Shown: piece after piece, positions 16,107 to 25,177 of the stretch
How positions within the stretch are numbered: position 1 is the first letter of the stretch
Layout: the number at the start of each line of letters is the position of its first letter
DNA from: CAWCBH01 sp963793785
GTDB lineage: Bacteria; Actinomycetota; Thermoleophilia; Solirubrobacterales; 70-9
NCBI GenBank assembly: GCA_963793785.1
Contig: CAWCBH010000003.1
Span: 620,001 to 684,000 of the forward strand
DNA: 64,000 nt
Direction: 5' to 3'
The notes under the pieces: generated by a model
Told to the model about the DNA's origin: nothing
The model's input: the letters and a program-made list of their open reading frames with translations, nothing else
Databases searched by the model: none
Translations under genes and position numbers: made by a program

Positions 16107-16493
16107 GTGGCGGACTTGACGATCGGCGAGGCGGCCCGCGCCCTGGGAGTGAGCGCCGACACGCTGCGGCGCTGGGACCGGGCCGGAAAGCTGCGGACCA
16201 AGCGCGATGCCCGCAATCGCCGACGGGTGCCGCGGGCAGAGGTCGAGCGGTTGCGCGCCGTTCCCAGCCGCCACTCGACCGGCGACACGTTCTCGGCCCG
16301 CAACCGCTTCCCCGGGGTCGTGCGTTCGGTCGAGGTAGACGGCGTGATGGCGGTGGTCGAGATCGAGGCCGGGCCACACCGAGTCACCGCCGCGATCACC
16401 CGCGACGCGGTCGAGGAGCTCGGGCTGGCGGAGGGCGTCAAGGCGATCGCGACGGTGAAGGCGACCTCGGTGATGGTCGAGCGGGGTATTTGA
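16107..16493 (+). CDS. HTH plus TOBE molybdate-responsive regulator
   Basis: The 128-residue protein joins an excisionase/MerR-like helix-turn-helix (LTIGEAARALGVSADTLRRWDRAGKL) with a single molbindin (TOBE) domain (NRFPGVVRSVEVDGVMAVVEIEAGPHRVTAAITRDAVEELGL). TOBE domains bind molybdate or tungstate, so this is a ModE analogue of compact design. GTG 16107 is preferred because an ATG at 16095 would place the palindromic operator inside the gene. Its TGA is immediately followed by the modA GTG. It should regulate the modABC genes, an inference from position. Confidence 0.8.
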   Translation: MADLTIGEAARALGVSADTLRRWDRAGKLRTKRDARNRRRVPRAEVERLRAVPSRHSTGDTFSARNRFPGVVRSVEVDGVMAVVEIEAGPHRVTAAITRDAVEELGLAEGVKAIATVKATSVMVERGI

Positions 16494-17264
16494 GTGCGGC
16501 GGCTGGCGCTTGCGCTGGCGGCGATGGCGCTGCTTGCCGCCGGATGCGGAGACGACGGCGACGGCACCGAGACCGGCGCCACCGCCTCCGGCGAGCTGAT
16601 CGTCTCCGCCGCCTCCTCACTCCAGGAGGCCTTCACCGCCTACGCGGAAGACGCTTTCCCCGACGACGAGGTGAGGCAGTCGTTCGCCGGCTCGGACGAG
16701 CTGGCGGCGCAGATCCGCCAGGGTCTGCGGCCCGACGTCTACGCCGCCGCCGACGCTGAGCTTCCCCGGCGGCTCTTCGAGGAGGGATTGGTGGAACGTC
16801 CGCAGACGTTCGCCGGCAACGAGCTGGTCATCGCCGTCCCCAGCGAAAGCGAGATCCAGTCGCTCAAGCAGCTCGGCGAGCCGGGGGTCGACCTGGTGAT
16901 CGGCGATCCCTCGGTGCCGGTCGGCTCCTACACCCGGGAGGTGCTGGCGAGGCTGCCGGCGACCCAGCGCGACGCGATCCTCGCCAATGTCCGCTCCGAG
17001 GAGCCCGAGGTGGCGGCGATCGTCGGCAAGCTGACCCAAGGCGCGGCGGATGCCGGCTTCGTCTACGTGACCGACATCGCTGCCGCCGGTGACGATTTGC
17101 GGGCGATCGAGCTGGCCTCGCGCCTGCAGCCGGTGGTCGCCTACGGGGTCGCGGTCGTCAAGGACGCACCCAACCCGGCGCTGGCGCGCGAGTTCGTCGC
17201 CGGCCTGCTCGACGGGGCCGGCGCCCGGGCGCTACGGGGCGCCGGCTTCCTGCCGCCGCCTTGA
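16494..17264 (+). CDS. modA: Molybdate ABC transporter binding lipoprotein ModA
   Basis: The 256-residue protein has a short signal peptide with a lipobox (LLAAGC) and the ModA signatures LIVSAASSLQEAFTAY, SFAGSDELAAQIRQG, DVYAAAD and SYTREVL. ModA captures molybdate outside the membrane through Ser and Ala/Val backbone contacts; SAASSL and AGSDEL carry these. GTG 16494 directly abuts the regulator's stop. It is followed by modB with overlapping TTGA. A variant of the usual G at the DVFAAAD position is normal. Confidence 0.93.
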   Translation: MRRLALALAAMALLAAGCGDDGDGTETGATASGELIVSAASSLQEAFTAYAEDAFPDDEVRQSFAGSDELAAQIRQGLRPDVYAAADAELPRRLFEEGLVERPQTFAGNELVIAVPSESEIQSLKQLGEPGVDLVIGDPSVPVGSYTREVLARLPATQRDAILANVRSEEPEVAAIVGKLTQGAADAGFVYVTDIAAAGDDLRAIELASRLQPVVAYGVAVVKDAPNPALAREFVAGLLDGAGARALRGAGFLPPP

Positions 17265-18067
17265 GCCGGCGGCCCGGTCTTTTCGCGGCAGCGATCACGA
17301 TCGCGCTTGCGATCGCGCTCTGCTTCCTCACCTTCCCGGTCGTTGCCGTTTTCGCCGACACCGGTCCGGCGGAGCTTCTCGAGGCGCTCGGCGAGGAGGA
17401 AGCCCGCGAGGCGCTCTGGCTGAGCCTGAGGACCTCGCTGGCGGCGCTGGTGCTGATCGTCGTCGTCGGCACTCCCGCCGCCTGGCTGCTCGCGACCCGC
17501 GACTTCCGCGGCCGCGCCCTGGTCACGACGCTGATCGAGCTGCCGCTGGTGATGCCCCCCGCGGTCGCCGGAATCGGGCTGCTGGCGGCATTCGGGCCCG
17601 AAGGGATCCTCGGCGGGACGCTGGAGGACGCCGGGGTCGAGCTGGTCCTCGAGACGGCGGGCGTGGTCGTCGCCCTGACCTTCGTCTCGGCGCCGTTCTT
17701 CGTGCGCCAGGCACAGGCCTCGTTCTCGGCCCTGGACCCGGAGGTGCTCGACGCCTCGCGCACGCTCGGCGCCGGCGAGGGGCGGACCTTCCTCGCAGTG
17801 GCGGTCCCGGGGGCTCGTGCCGGCCTCGCCGCCGGCCTCGCCCTTGCCTGGGGACGGGCCCTGGGCGAGTTCGGCGCGACGCTGATGTTCGCCGGCTCGT
17901 TTCCGGGCATCACCCAGACGGCGCCGCTGGCGATCTTCGCCAGCTTCAGCCGCGACTTCACCGCCGCCCTGGCGCTTTCCGCGGTCCTGATCGCGGTCTC
18001 GGCGGCGCTCCTTCTGACCGTGAAGCTCGTCGCCGGGCGCGACGCCCTCGCCCGTCGCACGGCGTGA
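17261..18067 (+). CDS. modB: Molybdate ABC transporter permease ModB
   Basis: The 268-residue protein has about six membrane helices and the ModB/CysTW loop LAWGRALGEFGATLMFAGSF followed by TQTAPLAIF, characteristic of molybdate and tungstate permeases. Start is TTG 17261, overlapping the modA stop as TTGA, and the stop overlaps the modC start as ATGA; three transporter proteins are thus translationally coupled. It should pair as a homodimer with two ModC subunits. Confidence 0.93.
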   Translation: MSRRPGLFAAAITIALAIALCFLTFPVVAVFADTGPAELLEALGEEEAREALWLSLRTSLAALVLIVVVGTPAAWLLATRDFRGRALVTTLIELPLVMPPAVAGIGLLAAFGPEGILGGTLEDAGVELVLETAGVVVALTFVSAPFFVRQAQASFSALDPEVLDASRTLGAGEGRTFLAVAVPGARAGLAAGLALAWGRALGEFGATLMFAGSFPGITQTAPLAIFASFSRDFTAALALSAVLIAVSAALLLTVKLVAGRDALARRTA

Positions 18068-19155
18068 TGGAAGCCGAGCGCGCCGCGAGCATGCTGACGT
18101 TGCAGGCGCAGATGACCCTGCGCGAGCTCGAGCTCTCGGTCGAGCTATCGATCGGCGCCAGTCAGCGGGTCGCGCTGGTCGGGCCCTCCGGCGCCGGCAA
18201 GTCGACGGTGCTGCGGTTGATCGCCGGCCTGCGCCGCCCGCGGCGCGGGAAGGTGACACTGGGGCCGGCGACATGGCTCGACAGCGATCGTGGCGTCGAG
18301 CTCGCCCCGGAGCGTCGCCGCTGCGGCTTCCTGTTCCAGAGCTATGCGCTCTTTGACCACCTCTCGGTTCGCCGCAACGTGGCCTACGGCCTGCGGCGGG
18401 TCTCGTCGGATGAGCGGCGCCATCGCAGCGAGGAGCTGCTGGGTCGCTTCGGAATCGAGGGTCTGGCCGAGGCCCGGCCGCGGGAGCTTTCCGGCGGTGA
18501 GCGTCAGCGGGTCGCGCTGGCGCGGGCTCTGGCTCCCGACCCGGCCGCGCTGTTGCTCGACGAACCGCTCTCCGCTCTCGATCCGACGACGCGAGGAAGC
18601 GCGATCCGCGAGCTCGCTTCGATGCTCGCCGAGGTCGCGGTCCCGACCCTGATCGTCACCCACGACTTCTCCGAAGCGGCGCTGCTCGCCGATCGGCTGG
18701 CGGTGATGGAGGCGGGTCAGATTGTGCAGAGCGGCACCGCCGCCGAGGTGGCTGCCCGGCCGGCCTCCGCATTCGTAGCCGCTTTCGCAGGGGCCGCCGT
18801 CCTCACCGGCGAGGCACGCCGCGCCTCCGGTGGGCTGACCGAAGTGATGCTCGACGGCGGTGGCGTCGTCAGCAGCGCCGACCCGGGCGAGGGACGCGTT
18901 GCGGCCAGCGTCTTCCCCTGGGAGATCGCGATCGAGGTGGAAGGGGAGCCCCCTGTCGGCTCCGCCCTCAACCGTCTGCCGGCCGAGGTGACCTCGGTGA
19001 CCGAGGTCGGGAACCGGGTCCGGCTCGGCCTCGCCGCTCCGCAGCCGCTGGCGGCGGAGATAACCGCCGAATCCGCCCGCTCGCTGGGCCTCGTCCCGGG
19101 CTCCCGCGTCACCGCGACCTGGAAGGCAACCGCGACGCGTCTGGCCCCGATCTAG
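18067..19155 (+). CDS. modC: Molybdate ABC transporter ATPase ModC with TOBE domain
   Basis: The 362-residue protein has Walker A GPSGAGKST, Q-loop FQSYALFDHLSV, signature LSGGERQR, Walker B LLLDEPLSALDP and H-loop THDFSEAALLADR, then a C-terminal molbindin-type domain (VASVFPWEIAIEVEG, NRLPAEVTSVTEVGNRVRLGL, SLGLVPGSRVTATWKATA). In ModC the TOBE part mediates trans-inhibition at high molybdate. ATG 18067 overlaps the modB stop. It ends the modABC operon; the next gene has its own leaderless promoter. Confidence 0.93.
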   Translation: MEAERAASMLTLQAQMTLRELELSVELSIGASQRVALVGPSGAGKSTVLRLIAGLRRPRRGKVTLGPATWLDSDRGVELAPERRRCGFLFQSYALFDHLSVRRNVAYGLRRVSSDERRHRSEELLGRFGIEGLAEARPRELSGGERQRVALARALAPDPAALLLDEPLSALDPTTRGSAIRELASMLAEVAVPTLIVTHDFSEAALLADRLAVMEAGQIVQSGTAAEVAARPASAFVAAFAGAAVLTGEARRASGGLTEVMLDGGGVVSSADPGEGRVAASVFPWEIAIEVEGEPPVGSALNRLPAEVTSVTEVGNRVRLGLAAPQPLAAEITAESARSLGLVPGSRVTATWKATATRLAPI

Positions 19156-19182
19156 GGCTGGCCGGCTGGCCAGTCGCGGGTG

Positions 19183-19188
19183 TACGAT
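19183..19188 (+). promoter_or_regulatory. TACGAT -10 box of a leaderless promoter
   Basis: TACGAT ends 7 nt before ATG 19196, the same hexamer and spacing as at 1207. It separates transcription of the oxidoreductase from modABC. Confidence 0.5.
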
Positions 19189-19195
19189 TGCTGCG

Positions 19196-21428
19196 ATGCC
19201 GCCTCCGGGCACGAACGGCGCCGGAACTGCCGGCGCCGAGGAACGAGTCACCTACTGCCGTGTCTGCGAGCCCCTCTGCGGGATGGTCGCCACGATCCAG
19301 GACGGGCAGCTGACCAAGCTGCGGCCCGACGACGATCACCCCCTCTCGGCCGGGTTTGCCTGCCCGAAGGGGATCGCGATGACCGACGTCCAGAACGACC
19401 CCGACCGGGTCCTGCATCCGCTGCGGCGCCGGCCCGACGGCGAGTTCGAGCAGGTCAGCTGGGAATCGGCGCTGGAGGAGATCGGAGCGCGGCTGCAGCG
19501 AATCCGCGCCGAGCACGGCGGCGAGGCGATCGGCTGGTACATGGGCAACCCCGGCGCCTTCTCCTACTCGCATCCGCTCTGGAGCAAGGGATTCACCGAC
19601 GCACTCGGCTCCTCGCACTACTACACCGCCTCCTCCCAGGACGTCTCCAACCGCTTCGCCGCCAGCCAATTCCTCTACGGATCGCCGTTCCAGATCCCGA
19701 TCCCCGATCTCGCCCGCACCGACTTCCTGTTGATCGTCGGGGCCAACCCGCTGATCTCGCACGGCAGCGTGATGACCGCGCCGCGGGTCAAGGACCAGCT
19801 GCACGCGATCAGCGACCGCGGGGGTCGGATCGTCGTCGTCGACCCGCGCCGCTCGGAGACGGCGCGGGCCTTCGAGCACCTGTCGATCAACCCTGACGCC
19901 GACGCCTGGCTGTGCCTGTCGCTGCTGCAGGTGATCTTCGCCGAGGGCCTCGAGGACGCCGCTGCGATCGGCCGCCAGGCGAGCGGCGGCGACGGCCTGC
20001 GCCGCCTTGTCGCCGAGCACACGCCGGAGTCCACCGCCGGTCGGACCGGGGTCGAGGCCGCCGAGGTACGCCGTCTGGCCCGCGACCTCGCCGGCGCCGA
20101 GCGCGCCGCCGTCTACGGGCGCACCGGCTCATGCCTGGGTCGCAACGGCACCCTGGTCTCCTTCCTGCTCGATGCGCTCAACGTCGTCACCGGCAACCTC
20201 GACCGCGAGGGCGGGGCGATGTTCGGCGACGCTCCGCTCGACTTCGAGGGGCTCGCCCACCGGCTCGGCCTCGCCAGCTACGCAAAGGTCCGCTCCCGGG
20301 TCGGCGACCTTCCCGAGGTTCTGGGCAGCCTGCCCGCCTCGCTGATGGCGAAGGAGATCACCACTCCCGGCAAGGGTCAGATGCGGGCGCTGTTCGTCTC
20401 CGCCGGCAACCCGCTCCTCTCGGTCCCGAACGGCAACGAGTTGGAGGCGGCGCTGGGGCAGCTCGACCTCTGTGTCTCGATCGACTTCTATGTCTCCGAC
20501 ACCGGCCGCCACGCCGACTTCGTGCTGCCGGCGACGACGATGTACGAGCGCGAGGACTTCCCGCTCCCGTTCCTGCAGCTGTTCACGACGCCCTACATCA
20601 ACATGACCGACGCGGTCCTCGAACCGGCCGGGGAGGCACGCCAGGAGTGGGAGATCATCGAGCAGATCTCGAAGCGGATCGGGATCGTCCCCTCGAGCGT
20701 CGGCATCGCCCGGGCGCTCGGCAGGGTCGGGATCCGGCTCTCGCCGGAGCGGCTGGTCGACCTGCTGCTCCGCACCGGCTCCAAGGGCGACCTGTTCGGG
20801 TTGCGCCGCGGTGGTCTCAGCGTCGAGAGGCTGCGGCGAAACCCACACGGAATCGTGCTCGGCGAGCACCTCGCAGCCGGTGTGATGGGCAAGAAGGTGC
20901 GCCACCGGGACCGCCGCGTCCACCTCGACGTGCCGGAGATCGTCGCCGAGGCGGGACGCCTGGCGGCGCAGAACGGCCACGATCCCGAGCTTCCCGCTGC
21001 GCCTGATCGGCCTGCGCGAGCTGCGCTCGCACAACTCCTGGATGCACAACGCGGCGCTGCTGATGCGGGGCGGCCGCGAGCATGCCGCCCGGATCCATCC
21101 CGCGGACGGCGCCGCGGCGGCGATCACCGACGGGACTCCCTGCCGGGTCTCTTCGCCGCACGGCTCGATCGAGCTGACCGCCCGCCTCACCGACGAGGTG
21201 AAGCGGGGCACGATCGCGATCCCGCACGGGTGGGGCCACAACGGCGGCTGGCAGACCGCCAATGCCGCCGGCGGCGCGAACGTCAACCTGCTCGCCTCCT
21301 CGGAGCCCGAGGACCTCGAGCGCCTGGCCGGGATGGCCTTCCTGAACGGGATTCCGGTGCGGCTGGAGCCGGTCCTCACCGGCAACGAGGCGTCGGCCGA
21401 AGCGCCGGTCGCCGCCGCGGTCAGCTGA
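19196..21428 (+). CDS. Molybdopterin oxidoreductase, formate-dehydrogenase-like, one frameshift
   Basis: The approximately 744-codon protein starts with a Fe4S4 motif (YCRVCEPLCGM ... FACPKG) and continues through the Mo-bis-MGD oxidoreductase fold: WYMGNPGAFSYSHPLWSKGF, LLIVGANPLISHG, VVVDPRRSETA, SAGNPLLSVPNGNELEAAL and DFVLPATTMYEREDFP. At about 20985 the frame shifts by +1; the other frame continues FPLRLIGLRELRSHNSWMHN and ends in the MGD-binding PHGWGHNGGWQTANAAGGANVN. The total length is a multiple of three plus one, fitting one extra base. The usual active-site Cys/Sec position was not identified; SSQDVSNRF occupies the region. No electron-transfer subunit is adjacent, but fdhD is. 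Confidence 0.8.
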
Positions 21429-22189
21429 CCCGCTCGGCGCCGGCGTAGACGTTCACCTCGCCGGCGCGGGCAAAGCCGCAAAGGGTCAGCTCGCGATCGC
21501 GGGCCAGCTCGATCGCAAGGCTGCTCGGGGCGCCGACGCCGACCAGGATCGGCGCTCCCGCCACCGCCGCCTTCTGAACCAGCTCGAAGGACAGCCGGCC
21601 GCTGACGCAGAGCAGGCGCTCGGCGAGCGGCAGCATCCCGTCCAGCAGCGCCCTGCCCGACGACCTTGTCCATCGCGTTGTGGCGACCGACGTCCTCGCG
21701 GGAGAAGAGCAGGGTCCCGGCGGCATCGAAAAGGCCGGTCGCATGCAGGCCCCCGGTGCGCTCGAAGGCGGGCTGGGCGAGGCGATCCGGAAGCGAGGCC
21801 AGCAGCGACCTCGGCACCCGCGGCCCCTCGCCGAGGGGAAGGCTGTGCACGGCCACCTCCTCCAGGGCGCCCTTCCCGCAGACCCCGCACGAGGAGCTGG
21901 TGTAGAAGCGACGCTGACCGGGATCGCGCAGCAGCGGTCCGGCGACCTCGACCGTGTTGGCCGCGAGGTCGGGCCCGGGCCCGGCGTCCCGCGCCTCGTC
22001 GAGCAGCCCTTCGCCGACGAGGAAGCCGAGCGCCAGCTCCTCGTCGTGGCCCGGGGTGCGCATCGTCACCGCCAGCGGCTTGCCGTCGACGCGGATCTCG
22101 AGCGGCTCCTCGACCGCGACCTGGTCGCTGCGCCCGTCGTGGGTGACCGTCGCGAACGCGCGGGGGTCGATCGGAGCCGGCCCCTCCAT
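21421..22189 (-). CDS. fdhD: Formate dehydrogenase accessory sulfurtransferase FdhD, one frameshift
   Basis: FdhD passes sulfur from a cysteine desulfurase to the Mo cofactor of formate dehydrogenase. The N-terminal part has VEEPLEIRVDGKPLAVTMRTPG, ELALGFLVGEGL and the catalytic CxxC loop SSSCGVCGKGALEEV; SREDVGRHNAMDKVVG follows. Near 21655 the frame shifts by +1, after which the other frame supplies RALLDGMLPLAERLLCVSGR and the end GFARAGEVNVYAGAERVS at 21421. Length is a multiple of three plus one. It ends convergently (8-bp overlap) with the oxidoreductase, its probable client, and lies 3 bp after mobA. Confidence 0.85.
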
Positions 22190-22192
22190 CGC

Positions 22193-22783
22193 TCAGCCCG
22201 GGACCGGTCGAACGGAGGCCAGCTGCTCGGCCAGCTCCAGGTCGGCGGGCGTGTTGACGTTGAAGCACAGCCGCGCCGGGTCGCCGAAACGCCGCAGGTC
22301 CTCCTCCGGCACGACTCGGGGATCGAGGCCGGCGACCGCGTCGCGCGCCGAAGCCTCCCGCTCGAGGGCCGCCTCCAGGGCGGGAAGGTCGGTGGGGTCA
22401 TAGCGGGCCAGCAGGGGCTGCAGCCGCCCCTGCGCGGAGACGACCGTGGTGCCGAGGTGCGAAGCCAGCCAGGCGAGCAGCTTGTCTTCGACGAACGGCA
22501 TGTCGGCGGCGACGGCGACGACCGGCTTCGGGGCGGCGGCCCGGAGGGCGGCGATCACTCCGCAGAGCGGATGCAAAGGCTGGGCCGGTTCGGTGACGAG
22601 GCGGCAATCGAGCGGCGGCAGCTCGCTGTCGGGCTTGGCGATCACCCACGGCTCCAGGTCGACCGACCTCGCGGCCGCGATCGGGTACTCGACCAGCGGC
22701 CGGCCCGCCAGCTCGACCAGCGCCTTTGGTCGGCCCATGCGGGTCGAGCGCCCGCCGGCGAGGATGGCGACGATCGCGTCCAC
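22193..22783 (-). CDS. mobA: Molybdenum cofactor guanylyltransferase MobA
   Basis: The 196-residue protein carries the nucleotidyltransferase signature AIVAILAGGRSTRMGRPKALVEL at the N-terminus and VVAVAADMPFVEDKLLAWL with the metal Asp, then FNVNTPADLE near the C-terminus, all typical of MobA, which attaches GMP to Mo-molybdopterin to form the MGD used by the neighbouring oxidoreductase. GTG 22783 is the start: the longer open frame upstream is antisense to moeA. It is divergent from moeA with a 21-bp spacer and followed by fdhD. Confidence 0.9.
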   Translation of the reverse strand: MDAIVAILAGGRSTRMGRPKALVELAGRPLVEYPIAAARSVDLEPWVIAKPDSELPPLDCRLVTEPAQPLHPLCGVIAALRAAAPKPVVAVAADMPFVEDKLLAWLASHLGTTVVSAQGRLQPLLARYDPTDLPALEAALEREASARDAVAGLDPRVVPEEDLRRFGDPARLCFNVNTPADLELAEQLASVRPVPG

Positions 22784-22804
22784 GCCAGTAGGGTCGCAGG
22801 CAAG

Positions 22805-24040
22805 GTGCAGCAACGGCTGCTCGACATCGATGCGGCGCGGCAGGCGGTCCTCGATCGCGCTCCGCGGCTCGATCCGGAGGAGGTGCCGCTGCGCGAGGCG
22901 CTGGGCCGGCTGCTGGCCGAGGAGATCGTTGCCCCGGAGGCGGTGCCCGGCTTCGACAACTCGGCGATGGACGGCTTCGCGCTCCGCGCCGCCGACACCC
23001 ACGGCGCCGGCGAGGATCGCGGCGTAAAGCTGCGCCTGGTCGGCGAGTCCCGCGCCGGCCGTCCCGCGGACGCCGAGGTCGGAGCGGGGGAGGCGGTGGC
23101 GATCTCGACCGGGGCGATGGTCCCGGCCGGCGCCGATGCCGTGGTCCGCGTCGAGGACACCCGACCCGGCGAGACGGAAGTCGAAGTCCGCGCCGAGGTT
23201 GCCGCCGGTCGCAACCTACGGCTGGCCGGTGAGGACATCGCCGCGGGCGAGCGCGTCCTCGGTCCCGGGACCCTGCTCGGACCCAGCGAGCTGGGCGTGC
23301 TGGCGTCGGCGGCGCGGCCGCAGGTTGCCTGTGGGGCGCGTCCCCGCGTCGCGGTGGTGGTCAGCGGCGACGAGCTGATCGCCCCCGAGGAACCCTCCTG
23401 GCCCGGGGCGGTACGCGACTCCAACGCCTACACGGTTCCCGCCCTGGTCGAGGAGTCCGGCGCGGAGCTGCTCAGCGTCGAGAAGGTCGGAGACGACGCC
23501 GATGCGACCAGGGAGGCGATCGGCGCCGCCCTGCGCTGCGACGTCGCGGTGATCTCGGGAGGCGTCTCGGTCGGCCGCCACGACCACGTCCGCCCGTCGC
23601 TGAAGGAGCTGGGGGCCGAGCAGGTCTTCTGGGGGGTGGCGCTTCGCCCCGGCAAGCCGACCTGGTTCGGCGTCGCGCCGCAGGGGACGCTGGCCTTCGG
23701 CCTTCCCGGCAACCCGGTCTCGGCGATGGTCACGTTCATCCTCTTCGTCCGCCCGGCCCTGCTGGCGATGCAGGGAGGCGAGACGAGCCTGCGGCGGGTC
23801 TCGGCGGCGATGGCCGAGGACTATCCGAAGAAGCCGGGCCGCGCTCATGCCGTCCGCTGCCGGCTCGAGGCCGGCCCGGGAGGCTGGCTGGCCCGGCCGA
23901 CCAAGGAGCAGGGCTCACACGTGCTGACCTCGATGATCGGTGCCGACGGCCTGGCGATCCTGCCGTCAGCAAGCGAGACGATTCGCGCCGGCGAGCAGGT
24001 CGTCGTCGAGCTGTTGCCCGGCCCTACCATGCGGGCATGA
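22805..24040 (+). CDS. moeA: Molybdopterin molybdotransferase MoeA
   Basis: The 411-residue MoeA inserts molybdate into adenylylated molybdopterin. It shows the domain I/II start LREALGRLLAEEIVAPEAVPGFDNSAMDGFA, the GAMVPAGADAVVRVEDT loop, the MPT-binding domain with VVVSGDELI, DSNAYTVPALV and the ISGGVSVGRHDHV motif at about residue 250, then LPGNPVSAMVTFILFVRPAL. Start is GTG 22805; the frame is open more than 1 kb upstream but only as antisense to mobA and fdhD. A TAGGGT box ends 10 nt before it. The end is 4 bp past the next start. Confidence 0.93.
   Translation: MQQRLLDIDAARQAVLDRAPRLDPEEVPLREALGRLLAEEIVAPEAVPGFDNSAMDGFALRAADTHGAGEDRGVKLRLVGESRAGRPADAEVGAGEAVAISTGAMVPAGADAVVRVEDTRPGETEVEVRAEVAAGRNLRLAGEDIAAGERVLGPGTLLGPSELGVLASAARPQVACGARPRVAVVVSGDELIAPEEPSWPGAVRDSNAYTVPALVEESGAELLSVEKVGDDADATREAIGAALRCDVAVISGGVSVGRHDHVRPSLKELGAEQVFWGVALRPGKPTWFGVAPQGTLAFGLPGNPVSAMVTFILFVRPALLAMQGGETSLRRVSAAMAEDYPKKPGRAHAVRCRLEAGPGGWLARPTKEQGSHVLTSMIGADGLAILPSASETIRAGEQVVVELLPGPTMRA
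24025..24030 (+). promoter_or_regulatory. TACCAT -10 box before the moaD-moaE fusion
   Basis: TACCAT lies within the last codons of moeA and ends 6 nt before ATG 24037, suggesting an internal leaderless promoter. Confidence 0.35.
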
Positions 24041-24693
24041 AGCTCACCGTGCGGCTGTTCGCGATGCTGCGAGAGCGCGCCGATGCAGAGACCGTCGAGA
24101 TCGACGTCGCCGACGGGGCCACCGTCGCCGACGCGCTGACGGCGCTGCGGGCGATGCCCGGGCTGGAGATCCTCGACCGCCTACCTGTGCGGATCTCCGT
24201 CAACCGCGAGTACGCCGCGCCCGACCGGCGCCTGGACCCCGGTGACGACCTGGCCGCGATCCCGCCGGTCAGCGGCGGTGCCGACGTTCACGCCCGCGTG
24301 ACTGCGGAGCCGCTTGCGGTGCAGGGCGTCTCGGCGCGGGTCGGGCGCCCCGGAGCCGGCGCGATCGTCACATTCCAGGGCACGACGCGGGATGTGGAGC
24401 GGCTCGAGTACGAGGCCTACGCGGAGATGGCCGGCGAGCGAATCGAGACGATCCTGCGCGAGTGCGTCGGGCGCCACGGCCTCGAGGCAGCGGCCGCCGA
24501 GCACCGGGTCGGGGTCGTGCCGCTGGGAGAGCCGAGCGTGATCGTCGCCGTCTCCGCCGCCCACCGCGACGCGGCCTTCGCCGGAGCCCGGGAGGCGATC
24601 GACCGGATCAAGGCCGAGGCGCCGATCTGGAAGAAGGAGGTCCAGGGCGGCGAGGCTCGCTGGGTCGAGGGCGAGGAGCCGGTTGCGCGATGA
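24037..24693 (+). CDS. MoaD-MoaE fusion (molybdopterin synthase)
   Basis: Residues 1-80 are MoaD (MKLTVRLFAMLRERAD ... LAAIPPVSGG), and residues about 83-218 are MoaE (ITFQGTTRDV-like IVTFQGTTRDVERLEYEAYAEM, catalytic Lys in APIWKKEVQGGEARWVEG near 197). MoaD must end in Gly-Gly to be thiocarboxylated, but here GG (about 79-80) is followed directly by ADVHARV of the MoaE part. The fusion therefore should be cut after GG. Similar fusions exist in mycobacteria (MoaX) and Deinococcus. A candidate protease is the JAMM protein at 55218. Stop and moaC start overlap (ATGA). Confidence 0.9.
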   Translation: MKLTVRLFAMLRERADAETVEIDVADGATVADALTALRAMPGLEILDRLPVRISVNREYAAPDRRLDPGDDLAAIPPVSGGADVHARVTAEPLAVQGVSARVGRPGAGAIVTFQGTTRDVERLEYEAYAEMAGERIETILRECVGRHGLEAAAAEHRVGVVPLGEPSVIVAVSAAHRDAAFAGAREAIDRIKAEAPIWKKEVQGGEARWVEGEEPVAR

Positions 24694-25175
24694 GCGAGCG
24701 GCGGCTGACCCATCTCGACGACAGCGGTGCGGCGCGGATGGTCGATGTCGGATCGAAGCCCGAAAGCGAGCGGCGCGCTGTCGCGCGGGCACGGCTGCGG
24801 ATGTCCGCCGAAGCCGCCGAGGCCGTCGAGCGCGGCGACGGTCCCAAGGGCGAGGTGCTCGGCACCGCCCGCCTGGCCGGGATCCAGGCGGCGAAGCGCG
24901 CCGGGGAGCTGATCCCGCTCGCCCATCCGCTGCCGCTCACCTTCGTCGACGTGAGCGGCTCCGTCGATGCCGGCGACGGCCTGGTGACGCTGACCGCGGA
25001 GGCACGCACGGTGTCGCGCACAGGTGTCGAGATGGAGGCGATGACGGCCGCCGCGGTGGCCGCCCTGACCGTCTACGACATGGTCAAGGGAATCGAGCGG
25101 GGGGTGTCGATCGAGCAGGTCGTACTGCTCTCCAAGAGCGGCGGGCGCAGCGACTGGCGCCGCGAGGAGGACTGA
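24690..25175 (+). CDS. moaC: Cyclic pyranopterin monophosphate synthase MoaC
   Basis: The 161-residue MoaC works right after MoaA. It contains LTHLDDSGAARMVDVGSKP, the LIPLAHPLPLTFVDV segment with the active-site His, and GVEMEAMTAAAVAALTVYDMVKG, all conserved. ATG 24690 overlaps the moaE stop. The family is usually about 155-165 residues, so length is normal. Confidence 0.95.
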   Translation: MSERRLTHLDDSGAARMVDVGSKPESERRAVARARLRMSAEAAEAVERGDGPKGEVLGTARLAGIQAAKRAGELIPLAHPLPLTFVDVSGSVDAGDGLVTLTAEARTVSRTGVEMEAMTAAAVAALTVYDMVKGIERGVSIEQVVLLSKSGGRSDWRREED

Positions 25176-25177
25176 GC

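Noticed and set aside
16494..19155. Other long frames over modABC
   Set aside because: Arg/Pro-rich shadows without motifs; the three Mod proteins account for the DNA.
19196..21428. Programmed +1 frameshifting in the oxidoreductase or FdhD
   Set aside because: No shared slippery motif, stop codon context or stimulatory structure was found among the sites; sequence error or mutation explains them more simply.
21680..22804. Long + strand open frame leading into moeA
   Set aside because: It is the complement of fdhD and mobA; family similarity starts at GTG 22805.
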